Shown here: positions 32,830 through 43,267 of the stretch, in pieces
Numbering within the stretch: position 1 is the stretch's first letter
Layout: every line of letters begins with the position of its first letter
Made by a program: the position numbers and the translations under genes
DNA from: Heterocephalus glaber
Lineage: Eukaryota > Chordata > Mammalia > Rodentia > Bathyergidae
Direction of reading: 5' to 3'
Assembly (NCBI RefSeq): GCF_000247695.1
Contig: NW_004624843.1
Span: 5,714,372-5,778,371 of the forward strand
Length of the DNA stretch: 64,000 nucleotides
The notes under the pieces: generated by a model
The model's input: the letters and a program-made list of their open reading frames with translations, nothing else
What the model was told of the DNA's origin: nothing
Database searches by the model: none

Positions 32830-32936
32830 TCCTACAGCTCATCAAGTCTCAGAAGTTTCTGAACAAGTTGGTGATTTTGGTGGAAACAGAGAAAGAGAAG
32901 ACTCTGAGGAAGGAATATGTTTTTGCTGACTCTAAA
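32830..32936 (+). CDS. INPP5D: INPP5D exon 10 (end of PH-related region)
   Basis: Encodes residues 343 to 378, LQLIKSQKFLNKLVILVETE then KEKTLRKEYVFADSK. Acceptor tccttaag, donor GTAAGT, phase 0 at the end. Nearly identical to human as I remember it, consistent with structural constraint. Confidence 0.96.
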
Positions 32937-33207
32937 GTAAGTGACAGCGAAGTTGTGAAAGGGGACAAGAGGGCAGTGGGGGACAGCTGTCTTTCCAGGA
33001 TGGTACTGTCGTTCGTCACCGTCTCACACCTGGGGAAGCTGAGGTCACAGCAGCTCTGGAAGAGCTCGGGGCAGCTGGGATGGGCTGGGTCACAGCTCCA
33101 GGAGGAAGAGCTGCCGTGGGCCTGGGGGGCAGCCCAGGGTGGCCCCTGTGCAGCTAGAGGCCAGTTCTCTGCCACCTGTTCATCCATCTCAATGTCCCAC
33201 CCATAGC

Positions 33208-33330
33208 CAGGTGTGGGGGCTCACGCCTCTAACTGACACTCTTGGAGGCTGAGGCATGAGGATTGTAAGTTTAAGCCCAGCCCTAGCAATTTAGCAAGAC
33301 CCTGTCCAAAATAAGAAAAGGGTGGGGATC
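33208..33330 (+). repeat. B1 SINE (B1-dID, truncated)
   Basis: 'agccaggtgtgggggctcac' through 'gcaatttagcaagaccctgt' and a short ID-like 'ggtggggatctggg'. Confidence 0.8.
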
Positions 33331-34029
33331 TGGGGAGGTGGGACGGAGCTCTGGGGGTGACACACCAGGCAGGACAATGTGGGGGATGCTGAGAAGAACA
33401 AGGAAGTGGGAGCCAGACAGGTGACTAGAGGTAGAGAGAAAAATGGCCTTGCTGCGCAGCGTCCTGGTGCATGGGCATAGATCCCAAACCCAGTTAGCTC
33501 ACCCCGTTGCTACAAGCTCGGGAGGGTTGAGACACCGAATCATGAGGCACCACCAACTACAGATGGTGTCCACACAGCTGGCCACCATCAGTCACAGCTT
33601 TGTGACCCAGAGTTCTCAGAGGGGACTCTGAGACTTGCAGTGAGGAGTTTGAATCATGTGAAATTGCTGGCTGTGTTTACATGAAGCAGTCAAAGGCTGG
33701 TCCTTTCCTATGGCCCGACTTGAAATTTTGTGTCCTCTTGTGCCATTTAAAGTCAGGCTCCCCCAGTGACTGAATCCTAAGAGAGCAGTGAGCCTGCTTT
33801 GCCCCACTGTGACCCAGGAAAAATAGGTGAAAAAGTGGAAGGCAGCTGTGACAGCCCTCACATGCTCTTTTCTTTTTACTTAGCTTCTGTAACTTAAAAT
33901 TATTCTCACAGGTGAAATGGTAACAAATACAAATAAGTACAAGTTTAAAATAGAAACACCCATATACCACTAAAACACACCATACACCTTGGGCTATACC
34001 TTACCAGATGTGTTCTTTTCTTTTTTCTT

Positions 34030-34246
34030 TTGGTACCAGGGATCAAACTCAGGACCTTGTGCTTGCCAGGCAGGTGCTGTGCCACTGATTTACATCCCCT
34101 GCTCCCTTTTCTTTTCTTTTTTTGGGGGGTGTTTTATGTTTTTGAGACAAGGTCTTGCTATGTAGTCCAGGCTGTCGAACTCACATCGATCCTCCTGCCT
34201 CAGCTTTCTGAGTGATGGGATTATAGTGCTAGCCACACCACCGGGC
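34030..34246 (-). repeat. ID-type SINE followed by B1 SINE
   Basis: ID 'ggtaccagggatcaaactca' (34030-34104), then B1 'gagacaaggtcttgctatgt' to 'ccacaccaccgggct' (34137-34246). Confidence 0.87.
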
Positions 34247-34718
34247 TTTCCAGATGTTTTTTTAAAATCGAAAATACAATGTTGCCAGTCATACCATTTT
34301 GTCGTGTAACTTTTCATATGTAGTGGTATATTTTGGTCGTCTCTTTTTTTTGACAAAGTGCTTCTGCACTTCGTTTGTAAACCCTGTGGTACCCTCGCTT
34401 TTGTGACAGTTACTCACGGACCCCCCAGGACTGGGCCCGAAGCCTGCCCCTGAGTCTGGATCCCACACGTGCTGGGCAGGGCCTTGTTGAGGTGGGGTCT
34501 TTCGCAGAGCCTGATTTTCTCCTTAGTGCCCCTGCCCAGCCGTGCAGTGGAACGGCTGGGTCAGAGAAGCCTCTACTCGTGCCTCTGCACACTTGATTCC
34601 AAGCCGCTGTCCTGCCAGTGTGCACCGCTCATGCTCCTCGCTATGCTTTGGGTGCTGACCGAGTCCTTTGCAAAGGACGAGGCGGGGCCACGCTCAGTCT
34701 TGCCCCTTCCATCCGCAG

Positions 34719-34821
34719 AAGAGGGAGGGCTTCTGCCAGCTCCTGCAGCAAATGAAGAACAAGCACTCAGAGCAGCCGGAGCCCGACATGATCACCATCT
34801 TCATCGGCACCTGGAACATGG
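34719..34821 (+). CDS. INPP5D: INPP5D exon 11 (start of 5-phosphatase domain)
   Basis: Encodes residues 379 to 413, KREGFCQLLQQMKNKHSEQP then EPDMITIFIGTWNM. IFIGTWNMG is the first conserved strand of the inositol 5-phosphatase fold; Asn411 belongs to the magnesium/phosphate site in this family. Acceptor atccgcag, donor GTGGGT. One base of Gly413 ends the exon. Confidence 0.97.
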
Positions 34822-34850
34822 GTGGGTGCTGCTGCCCCGCCCCGCCCCGT

Positions 34851-34873
34851 CTCGCCTCGCCTCGCCTCGCCTC
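34851..34873. repeat. (CTCGC)n pentamer tract
   Basis: Four uninterrupted CTCGC units, preceded by CCCCG repeats, 30 bp after the exon 11 donor. Confidence 0.9.
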
Positions 34874-35155
34874 TGGCCCTGTCTTCCTGTTTCCTTGTCC
34901 ACATGTGGGTGGGGACACCCTGGGTCTCCTGACTCCCTTCGCCAACCCAGCCCTTCCTCACGGCCCCTTTCTAAGGAATCCCACTGTCCTCTCAGAACAG
35001 GAAAATGAGTTTAAGACAGCTGTACCCCAAGAGTAGCCAGAGGAGGTTACTTCCGAATTGGAAGGTTTTACGTAAAGAATCTGAATATCTAGGTGAAGGG
35101 GCTCATATCTTAAGAAGCTCACCAAGGGGCAAAGCGGCCCAGGCCCTGAAGAGAA

Positions 35156-35304
35156 CAGGCTGGGCATGGTGGCACATGCCTGTGATCCCAGCACTCAGGA
35201 GGCTGAGGCAGGAGGATCACCACAAGTTTGAGGCCAGCCTGAGCTACATAGTTCAAGGCCAGCCTGGACTGCATAGCAGGACCTTGTCTCAGAAACAAAC
35301 AACA
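35156..35304 (+). repeat. B1 SINE, internally duplicated
   Basis: 'ggctgggcatggtggcacat', two 'aggccagcctg' blocks, 'aggaccttgtctcagaaaca'. Confidence 0.92.
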
Positions 35305-36050
35305 AAAAGAAATCTACCCCCAATTTATCCAGAAAGAAAAAGAGAGAGATTGCTAGGTAGGTAGAAAGGTAGAGGATTCCCAGTTAAATTTGAATTTTGT
35401 ATAAAGAACAAGTAAGTTTTTAATATGGATATTTGGCTGGGAATAAATAAGTAAATACCAAATATAACTGCTAATAGAGCATATATACTTATATCCTAAT
35501 ACATTTTGTATACTAAATACAGTCATACCTTGATACTCAACTGCTTGGAAACTTATTGAATTTATTGATACATTCTGATGCACCCAAACTAGAACTTGTC
35601 TGTGTCAGTGGTCTCGTGACTTGCTGCCCTTTCTAGACAAATTTGTTGGGCACTTGTCACACTCCCGGCACTAATAAATGATGAGCACCCAGGTAGGCAC
35701 CACTGTGTATAACATGTAAACTAAATAGAAATTATACTAAGCATTTAGTGAAAGTATTCAGCTAAAAATAGATACTGAAGATATACTAAATGGATGGTGG
35801 ATAGATAGGCTAACCGTATGTGTTATACTGAATAATGTGGAGTAAGTCCTCAGCTAGAAATAGGCGAGCAGGGAGGAGATGCCCAGTTGCATCTGACTCA
35901 GTCTTTGTGCTTGCACGTGCTCACGCTGTCCTGCTGCACAAGGGAGGGGGCGAAAGACCTGGGAGGAGCCAGCTGGGGCCCGCTGCACCGGGCAGGGTAG
36001 GAGGGGCTCCACAAGCGGTCACCTGCCAGCCCTAGCTGCTCCTGCAACAC

Positions 36051-36067
36051 GGGGGGGGGGGGGGGGG
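36051..36067. repeat. poly(G) run of 17
   Basis: Seventeen consecutive G on the plus strand, following 'cctgcaacac'. Confidence 0.95.
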
Positions 36068-36292
36068 CGTAATTCCTGCCCGGCTGCGCCACAGTTTCTT
36101 CTTTTGGGCTTTAACATCGTCTTTCAAAAGAGACTTTCCCGGATTCTGACCCCTAGGGCATCCCGGTGTTACTGGCACTTAGATCTCTCTAAGGCCTTTG
36201 CCAGAAGGGCTTCACGTGACCGTGTGGCCCCTCCCCCCTGGCCGTTTCCAACCGGCCTCTGACTCACGTGGTGTTGGGTTTTGCTGTTGAAG

Positions 36293-36489
36293 GTAACGCC
36301 CCCCCTCCCAAGAAGATCACGTCCTGGTTTCTCTCCAAGGGGCAGGGAAAGACGCGGGACGACTCTGCAGACTACATCCCGCATGACATCTACGTGATCG
36401 GCACCCAGGAGGACCCCCTGGGAGAGAAGGAGTGGCTGGAGATACTCAGACACTCCCTGCAAGAAGTCACCAGCATGACTTTTAAAACA
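36293..36489 (+). CDS. INPP5D: INPP5D exon 12 (5-phosphatase, IGTQE motif)
   Basis: Encodes residues 413 to 478, including NAPPPKKITSWFLSKGQGK, PHDIYVIGTQEDPLGEKEW and LRHSLQEVTSMTFKT. IGTQE carries Glu452, the magnesium-binding glutamate of the DNase I-like phosphatase fold. Acceptor gttgaag, donor GTGAGT; phase 0 at the end. Confidence 0.97.
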
Positions 36490-36802
36490 GTGAGTGAGTG
36501 GGACTCTGGGTCTCTGCTTGGCTAGGAGCAGCTCAGGGGCCAGGGCAGCTTCGGCCTAGCGCCTCCCCACTTCCAAAGATATTTGGGTCTCTGGTCCCCC
36601 GGTTGCAGAGCCAGAGGTGCACTGGAGACCATACTCGGAAGCTGACGGGGCCTACGGTCTCATCTTTAAGACGCTTTGCCTCATTGCTGGCCTCGTTAAG
36701 AGTTACCCCAAAGGCTAAGGGTTATGGACAGAGCACCCCGCTCCCAGGCGCCAGGGCTGGGGCGAATCACTGTGCTCTGAGTGTGGCAATGCTGTTCCCC
36801 AG
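36490..36802 (+). other. INPP5D: INPP5D intron 12
   Basis: 313 bp, unique sequence, no repeat recognised. Confidence 0.9.
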
Positions 36803-36920
36803 GTCGCCATCCACACACTGTGGAACATCCGCATCGTAGTGCTGGCCAAGCCGGAGCACGAGAACCGGATCAGCCACATCTGCACCAGCAATGTGAAGAC
36901 CGGCATCGCCAACACCCTGG
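36803..36920 (+). CDS. INPP5D: INPP5D exon 13 (5-phosphatase)
   Basis: Encodes residues 479 to 518, VAIHTLWNIRIVVLAKPEHE then NRISHICTSNVKTGIANTLG. The IRIVVLAK strand is part of the catalytic sandwich. Acceptor tccccag, donor GTGAGC. The Asp-to-Ser change in ICTSNVK relative to my memory of human (ICTDNVK) lies outside the catalytic motifs. Confidence 0.96.
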
Positions 36921-37194
36921 GTGAGCGGGCAGGGGCGCCCGCCCCCCATGGTGTGCCCTGTGGTGTCCTTGCCACCTGGGATCGACCCCCAAGAGTCTGG
37001 GGCTGGCACATGGGCCTCGGGCCTCGCTTGAGCAGCCAGAGCCTGGAATGGGGTGGGCAGACATCTGCCGGGAAGGGGCAGGGCAGCTCTGTGGCCCACA
37101 GGCCACGCCTCACCTCTGCCTTTTTGGCCAAGATCTGCCACGGTCGACACTAAAACTGAGCAGGGAGACTGGTCATTTGAGTGACTGTGTGGCC

Positions 37195-37425
37195 CTGTCT
37201 GGGTGTGTGTGAGCGTGGGGTGTGGACGAGCCAGCCTGTGGATGAGCGTGAGTGCATACCTGTGAGGGGGCTGCACACATCGAATGTGTGTGTTTATGTG
37301 ATCTGTGCATGTATGTGAGTCTGTGTCACCCTGGGAATATGAGTGTGTGTTTATGGGTGTGTGTCAGTCTGTTATGTGTGTGTGTCTCTGAGTGTGGGGG
37401 TGCTGTGTGTGTGGACACAGGGCCG
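37195..37425. repeat. degenerate TG-rich tract
   Basis: Many short TGTGTG runs interspersed with GTGAG and GTGAT units over 230 bp. Confidence 0.8.
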
Positions 37426-38205
37426 CTGGTGGAGTCAAGGGGCGAAGCCAGTGGTTTCTGGTGGTTGGAGCCGGGCCAGGACAGCCCTGGAGATAACAGG
37501 AAGCAGGAGGATTGCTGCAATCGCACATGCAAAGGCCCGGGCTTCCCTGCCTACAAACCTCCAACTTCCCGTGTCCACGTGCATGAGTCCCTCTGTCCTT
37601 CCTGCTCGGAAGCATGGGCTTCAGGAACCTCCCTCATCTGGATTCCATTGCTCCCTGGCCCCTGCCCACAGGGCAGAAGTCACTCAAACAGAACTGCACC
37701 TCCGCCGCCGGGCCTCCCCTCAGCCAGTGCCCCAACTCTGGGCCAGCACCTCAGGGCCGAGGCGGGCTGGGGCTGGACGCGGGAAGTTACCAGTGCACGG
37801 AGCCTAGCTCTCCACAGCTCTGTGGGCTCTGACATGGTCCGCAAGCAGACAGGTGGCAAGAAGGTGGTTTCCAGGGTGACCACACTGGAGCCACAAGGGG
37901 AAGGCAAGGGGTGGCTCTGCCGGCCCCAGGGGTCTGAGGTCCGAGGTGAGGAGCGCAGCAGCCTGGCACTCAGGGACCACACGTGGCTTGTGGTTCTCAG
38001 CCTCCGGCCTGGCTCAGTCACAGAGCAGGGGTCAGCAAACTGAGAGGCAGGTGGGTGCACCCCTTGAGCTCTGCCCTGAAAGCAGCTTCACAGGGGCAAT
38101 ACTTAGAGCGCAGGGCGGATCTGTCTTCTCATAAAACACTGTTTGTGAACACTGAAATCCTTTGTACTTTTTTTTTTTTAATCCTTTGTATTTTAATGTG
38201 TCCTG

Positions 38206-38290
38206 GGCCAGGGATTTAGCTCAGTGGTCCCGCCACCTGCCTCGCAAGCACAAGGACCCGAGTTCGATCCCCAGTACCAAAAAAAAAACC
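38206..38290 (+). repeat. ID-type SINE with target-site duplication
   Basis: 'ggccagggatttagctcagt' to 'gatccccagtaccaaaaaaa', flanked by TTTAATGTGTCCTG on both sides. An extra CCCCATAGCCTTG lies between the A tail and the second duplication copy. Confidence 0.92.
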
Positions 38291-38521
38291 CCATAGCCTT
38301 GTTTAATGTGTCCTGAAAGATTATTTTTCTTTTGATTTTATTTCCCCAACCACTTAAAGATGTAAGAACCATTTTGAGCCAGTAGTGGGCCAGTTCCTGT
38401 ACCTTCCTGAAGCCCGGAACCTCTGGTCCAGCGGGTCTGGTGTTTCTCCTCGCAACAAGTTGCCAGGTGGCCCAGGGAACACACTCTGAGAAGCACTAGT
38501 CTAGAATAGATCAGAACGAGG

Positions 38522-38605
38522 GGAGGCCAGGGATTTACCTCAGTGGCGCCGCACCTGCCTCGTAAGCTCAAGGTCCTGAGTTCAGTCCCCAGTACTGGGA
38601 AGAAA
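38522..38605 (+). repeat. ID-type SINE
   Basis: 'aggccagggatttacctcag' to 'ttcagtccccagtactggga'. Confidence 0.88.
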
Positions 38606-38831
38606 AATGAGGAGAAAACAAAGTGTGCTCTGGGTGAGGGTCTTTGGTTAGTTGGGAGAAGCCCAGGGTGGCTGGCTGTCCACCTGTCACCCCAAGGGAC
38701 CCTGGTTACTCTCTTTCGTCTGCTCCCCGCCTCCCTCTTTTTTTTAATATCCTTCCCTTCTCTGCCTTTCCCACCACTTGCCACCTGTGCCTGTTTGATA
38801 TTCTGATTCTTCTCTCTCTTCCCTCTCTTAG

Positions 38832-38928
38832 GGAACAAGGGAGCGGTAGGAGTGTCATTCATGTTCAACGGAACCTCTCTGGGGTTTGTTAACAGCCACT
38901 TGACTTCCGGAAGTGAAAAAAAGCTCAG
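38832..38928 (+). CDS. INPP5D: INPP5D exon 14 (5-phosphatase, GNKG and NSHL motifs)
   Basis: Encodes residues 518 to 550: GNKGAVGVSFMFNGTSLGFV then NSHLTSGSEKKLR. GNKGA and NSHL are signature elements of type II inositol 5-phosphatases; Asn538 and His540 face the active site in the family. Acceptor ctcttag, donor GTAATG. Confidence 0.97.
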
Positions 38929-39686
38929 GTAATGGGCACCTTCCCTGTATTCGGGTCCCCCCACTCCAAATGCCCCAATCCCCTGCTCAGCCTGGGACCC
39001 CGTGGGTGACACAACCCTTAGGGGCTCTTCCTGGCTCTGCAGAGACAGCTGCAGCTCTATGGGGGCCTCAAGTGCGGGTGACTTGTCTGAAGGACGGGGA
39101 AGGTGTCTGGGCCGTAGGCTGTCGGACACTGAACACCACCCGCTTTCTACAGGGCCGCCTCAGCCAGGCCCCCTTACGGGTAAAGCCCATCCAGCCCAAG
39201 TGGCCCACGCAGGAAGATGCCATGTAGATTAGTCACTCTTCCGATGGCCCACCAGGCGGGTCCCACTGCTTGGCCTTGACCTTTTGAGCTCCCAGCCTGG
39301 CCAGAAGCCCCTTTGCATCCTTCCCTGCCCACCTGTATGGCCGGGTGGTCCACTGCAGCAGGCTGGTGGTCTGATCCCCAGGGCCCCCAACATCCCCTCC
39401 CTTTTTTTTTTTTTTGGTTCCAGGGATCGAACTTGGGTCCTTGCGCTTGTGCAGCCCTCCCTTTTTTTGAAACAAGGCCTCACTGTGCAGTTCAGGCTGA
39501 CCTTGAACTCACTATATAGCTCCGGCTGGCCATGAACTCACGGCATTCCTCCTGCCTCAGCCTCCTGAGTGCTGGGATTACAGGCATGCACCACTACACC
39601 CAGCTCCCCAAACCCCTTTTGTCTTCCTGCCCTGTGGGGTGGGAATCAGTGACCCCATGCAAGATGGCACTTTTCCCTTGCATTAG
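38929..39686 (+). other. INPP5D: INPP5D intron 14
   Basis: Unique sequence to 39398, then a truncated ID and a B1, both minus. Confidence 0.88.
39399..39605 (-). repeat. truncated ID plus B1 SINE
   Basis: ID 'ggttccagggatcgaacttg' stops early at 39455; B1 follows from 'ttgaaacaaggcctcactgt' to 'ccactacacccagct', with two 'ttgaactcac' blocks. Confidence 0.87.
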
Positions 39687-39825
39687 GAGAAACCAAAACT
39701 ATATGAACATCCTCCGGTTCCTGGCTCTGGGAGACAAGAAACTGAGTCCCTTTAACATCACTCACCGCTTCACCCACCTCTTCTGGCTTGGGGATCTCAA
39801 CTACCGAGTGGACCTGCCCACCTGG
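39687..39825 (+). CDS. INPP5D: INPP5D exon 15 (5-phosphatase motif 1)
   Basis: Encodes residues 550 to 596, ending HLFWLGDLNYRVDLPTW. WLGDLNYR (583-590) is the first of the two family signature motifs, (F/I)WxGDxN(F/Y)R, with Asp586 and Asn588 in the active site. The variable x is Leu here and Phe in human from memory. Acceptor gcattag, donor GTAAGG. Confidence 0.98.
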
Positions 39826-40544
39826 GTAAGGAGCCTCTGCCTGGGGCTGGGGGAAGGGATCCCAGGGACAGTTTAAGGCAGATGATCATGGAGACGCATG
39901 AGCTTCCTATCATGGAGCCACAGCCTTTCCTTGTGGTCCCTTCTGGTCCCGCGACTGCCATACTGCTCCTCCTCATGGCCACTACCTCAGGTCATCCAGC
40001 TGGTCAGCGACAGTCCTTCACCTTGCAGGCTGGCTCCCTCTGTGTCCAGATCAGGGAGCCAGTGCCTGGGGACTCACAGGCTGGCAAGGCTGTCTCCATT
40101 CCACAGAAAGAGCGAGGGAAATCAAGCAGGCAGACCTGCCTGTCTCATGAAGGATTAATAAAACTGACCGTGGGGAGCACGGTGGTATCTGCCTGTAATC
40201 CCACCACTCTAGGAGGCTGAGACAGGAGGATCAAAAGTTCAATCCCAGCCTGGGCAACTTAGTGACCTAGCGAGATTCTGTCTCAAAAGGCTGGGGATAT
40301 AGCTCAGTGTGGTAGCCCTGGGTTTAATCCTCAGTATTAATAAATAAATAAAAGTAAAAGATATTAAGTCAGTGTGCCAGGAATAAAAAGTCCATATGCG
40401 AATGTAGCCCAGCCAGGGACTTGAGTTATTGGGACGCCACTGCTCTCTGGTTTCCCTGATTAAACCCTGGGCACCAGGAAGCAGCATCCCGGGTCCCCAG
40501 GGTCAGGGCGAAGGGTGTCTCACCGGGATGCGTCCTTGCCCCAG
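39826..40544 (+). other. INPP5D: INPP5D intron 15
   Basis: Unique apart from one B1-dID. Confidence 0.9.
40171..40352 (+). repeat. B1-dID dimeric SINE
   Basis: B1 'gcacggtggtatctgcctgt', then 'gctggggatatagctcagtg' and an AATAAATAAA tail. Confidence 0.9.
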
Positions 40545-40653
40545 GAGGCGGAAGCCATCATCCATAAGATCAGGCAGCAGCAGTATGCCGACCTGCTGGC
40601 CCACGACCAGCTGCTCACGGAGAGGAGGGAGCAGAAGGTTTTCCTGCACTTCG
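40545..40653 (+). CDS. INPP5D: INPP5D exon 16 (5-phosphatase)
   Basis: Encodes residues 597 to 633, EAEAIIHKIRQQQYADLLAH then DQLLTERREQKVFLHF. This helical segment with DQL and the basic ERREQK sits between the two signature motifs. Acceptor gccccag, donor GTGAGG. Confidence 0.96.
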
Positions 40654-40769
40654 GTGAGGAGTCTCCTGGGGCCCCTGCCCGTCCCCCAGATGTCCCTGCT
40701 GGGGGAGGCCAGTGTCTGCAGTGTGGGGAAATTTGGGGCTCACAAGTGAGACTCTCATCTGTGTTTCAG
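40654..40769 (+). other. INPP5D: INPP5D intron 16 (116 bp)
   Basis: Very short, repeat-free intron. Confidence 0.93.
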
Positions 40770-40858
40770 AGGAGGAAGAAATCACGTTTGCACCCACCTA
40801 TCGATTTGAAAGGCTGACTCGGGACAAATACGCCTACACGAAGCAGAAAGCAACAGGG
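40770..40858 (+). CDS. INPP5D: INPP5D exon 17 (5-phosphatase)
   Basis: Encodes residues 633 to 662, EEEEITFAPTYRFERLTRDK then YAYTKQKATG. FAPTYRF is the conserved F-x-P-T-Y-(K/R) element that precedes the second signature motif. Acceptor tttcag, donor GTGAGT; ends in phase 0. Confidence 0.97.
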
Positions 40859-40995
40859 GTGAGTCTTTCCCAGGATCCTCCTGGCTTTCTTGACCACCAG
40901 ACAGCAGAAAAGGGAAAGAAAAAAGAAATCACTCGTTAATTTGTGTCAGAACAAGAACTGGACAACCAACTTGGATGCTGAAAAGAGCTGAACCA

Positions 40996-41142
40996 GCCAG
41001 GCCTGGTTGTATGCGCCTGTAGTCCCAGCACTCAGGAAGCTGAGGCAGGAGGACCACCATGAGTTGGAGTCTAGGCTGGGCCATATAGTGAGTTCAAGAC
41101 CAGCCTGAGCTACATAGGGAGACCTTGTCTCTAAAAACTAAA
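40996..41142 (+). repeat. B1 SINE, internally duplicated
   Basis: 'agccaggcctggttgtatgc' through 'gggagaccttgtctctaaaa'. Confidence 0.9.
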
Positions 41143-42786
41143 ATTAATAATAATAATGGAGCTGAACTAATGACCCTTATACTAAGGTTCTGAGAGAATA
41201 TTCAATCATCATTTTTATAACTAGGTTCTGAAGCCTATTTTTGACAAATATACAACAAACAATAAATCCAGGGTCCTGTTATCAGATACATTTTACTAAA
41301 TTGCCAAATTAATCAACACTAAATAGATTTCTTCCCTGCAGAACTCAGGAAAGCCTTTATGGGCTTCGGAGCATTATGGTTTTCAATATCTTAGGTCGCT
41401 TGTGTTCCAAGAAACAGAGTTTTGTAGAAGATGCAGTAAAACATTTATTTGTTCGTTTGTTGGGAGATCTCTCCCAATGGCCTGTGGTGGGGCAAGTCCT
41501 CACCGAGGTGACGAAAGCAGAGCTGAAGGAGCTGCCCGCCCCAAGGAGTTTATGATAGGAAGACAAGACAGGAGCCCACCTGACTGTAAGCTGAGAGCAG
41601 AAGTGACAATGACAAAGGCCACACAGCAGTCAAAGGAGGAAGTGACTGTGGTGGCCAGGAAGGATTGGGAGGCTGCTCAGAGATGCCTTGAAGGGCAGCC
41701 TGGGTTTCTTCGGGCAGCCGTGGTGGTGGAGGGGCTGGTACATTAGAGGGAGGGGGCAGATGCCACCTTCAAGGGCCCAACCCAGGGAGGCCAGCCCAAG
41801 GCAGGGTCCTGAGGGGCAGAGGTGTGGGATGGTGGAAGACCCAGGGCCACTTGAGCCCAGGGGCAATGGAGAAAATGAAAGAAAAGGAGAAAAGAGGATG
41901 TGTGGAGAGATCCAGCTGCCATTAATAAAAACTGGAAGACAGAGCTGGGTCACAGGGGAAAGATAGAGCTTGTTTCCAGACATATTGATTGGGTAATATC
42001 AATAGAGAAGCTCAGAGATAGCCAGAAGGTAGTTGAAAATATGAGATTGGTATTAAAAGAGAAAAGTGGGTGGATTCATGGATTTGGGAGTTCCCTGCTT
42101 GGAGGAGACAGTCACATCCAGGTGAGATTGCAGGAATGAAAGAAGGGCAAGAAGTGCAGGTGCGGACAGGTTTGGGTGCCCTGCGCTCTGATGCTAGAGA
42201 AAGGACCAGCACTAACAATGGAGGCATAAGAAGAGTTAGAAGGAGGACCAGCATCCTCTGGGCACTCAGTGTCATGGGAGTGGGGCCCAAGACTAGGAAG
42301 GATTAGCAGCAGGACGGGGAAAGGGAGCCAAGGAGGAGGGCCAGGCACAAGGAGCGTGAGCAAAAGGCTCAGGGCTTTGGGTGGAGTCTTACAGATGCAC
42401 TCAGATCTCAAGAAGGTAAGGGCTATTCTTTCCCCAAGGTGAGCAAGTGGGTCCCTGGAGCAGCTTTGCAGGAATTCAGGTTCCTGGGCCTCATCCAGAT
42501 GCTCTGCTGCAGCGGGGCCAGTTTGGTATGGTTCTAGAGGTCACAGGAGAGCTTCAAGGTTAGGAAGTGAGGGTTTGGCAGCATCTGTGGAAGTGACACA
42601 TGCACTGCACTATGAGTGAGAAATTGGTACATTGTCCACCAACAGTGAGGCAGAACAGCTCCGTTCCTGATCTCTAGAAACAACCAACCCTGTGTCTACT
42701 AACAGCAGAAATGTGGTGTATACATGCAGTGGAATCCCCTTCAGCATTCAGCAAAGGAACTTTTATAGGCAACAACATGGGTGAAA

Positions 42787-42934
42787 AAGCCGAGCACGGT
42801 GGGCAGGCCTCTAATCCCAGCACTCAGAAGGCTGAGGCAGGAGGATCACCATGAGTTCAAGGCCAGCCTGGGTTACATAGTGAGTTCAAGGGTATCCTGA
42901 ACTACATAGCAAGACCCTGTCTCAAACAAATAAA
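42787..42934 (+). repeat. B1 SINE, internally duplicated
   Basis: 'gccgagcacggtgggcaggc', 'agttcaaggccagcctgggt', 'agcaagaccctgtctcaaac'. Confidence 0.92.
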
Positions 42935-43185
42935 CAGCAGGTCATCTGGAACGTCTGGAAGTGTGGGCACAGCAGTGAGATCAGGACTTTAAGTGAAGTG
43001 TAAAGTGACCTATGAGTAAATTCTCTTAAGAGTCATTAGCAGATGATTGCACGGATTGCTGGGGTCACCAATTAGCCTTACTTTCCTTCTCTCTCTCTCT
43101 CTGTTTTGATTTTTTCTCTTTTTTCTTACCAAACAAAAAGAAAACAGTAGCAGGTCGTTCACCATGCTGTGACTTTGCTTTGCAG

Positions 43186-43267
43186 ATGAAGTACAACCTG
43201 CCCTCCTGGTGCGACCGGGTCCTCTGGAAGTCTTATCCCCTGGTGCACGTGGTGTGTCAGTCCTATG
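43186..43267 (+). CDS. INPP5D: INPP5D exon 18 (5-phosphatase motif 2)
   Basis: Encodes residues 663 to 690, MKYNLPSWCDRVLWKSYPLV then HVVCQSY. PSWCDRVLW is the second signature motif, (R/N)xP(S/A)WCDR(I/V)L, with catalytic Asp672 and Arg673. Acceptor ttgcag, donor GTGAGT. Catalytic residues are intact. Confidence 0.98.

Larger units (their letters stand above)
32937..34718 (+). other. INPP5D: INPP5D intron 10
   Basis: Holds B1 and ID SINEs; 33330-34015 and 34250-34718 show no recognised feature. Confidence 0.85.
34822..36292 (+). other. INPP5D: INPP5D intron 11
   Basis: Begins with a CTCGC pentamer tract, has one B1, an AT-rich stretch 35350-35830 of unknown origin and a 17-G run at 36051-36067. 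Confidence 0.85.
36921..38831 (+). other. INPP5D: INPP5D intron 13
   Basis: A degenerate TG-rich tract spans 37195-37425; ID elements lie near the 3' end. 37430-38190 is unique, moderately GC-rich sequence with no exon I recognise, although long open frames occur by composition. Confidence 0.83.
40859..43185 (+). other. INPP5D: INPP5D intron 17
   Basis: Contains two B1 elements. 41360-41700 resembles a reverse-oriented LTR (minus-strand AATAAATG signal at about 41441), low confidence. 41700-42780 holds no recognised repeat. The 3' end has a short CT run at 43089-43102 upstream of the acceptor. Confidence 0.8.

Noticed and set aside
37252..38043. 263-codon plus-strand open frame in intron 13
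   Set aside because: It is made of TG-repeat and low-complexity sequence, has no splice-site or family support and no conservation evidence.
42470..42530. MER5A-like words in intron 17
   Set aside because: 'aggttcctgggcctcatcc' recalls MER5A, but the match is too short to call.
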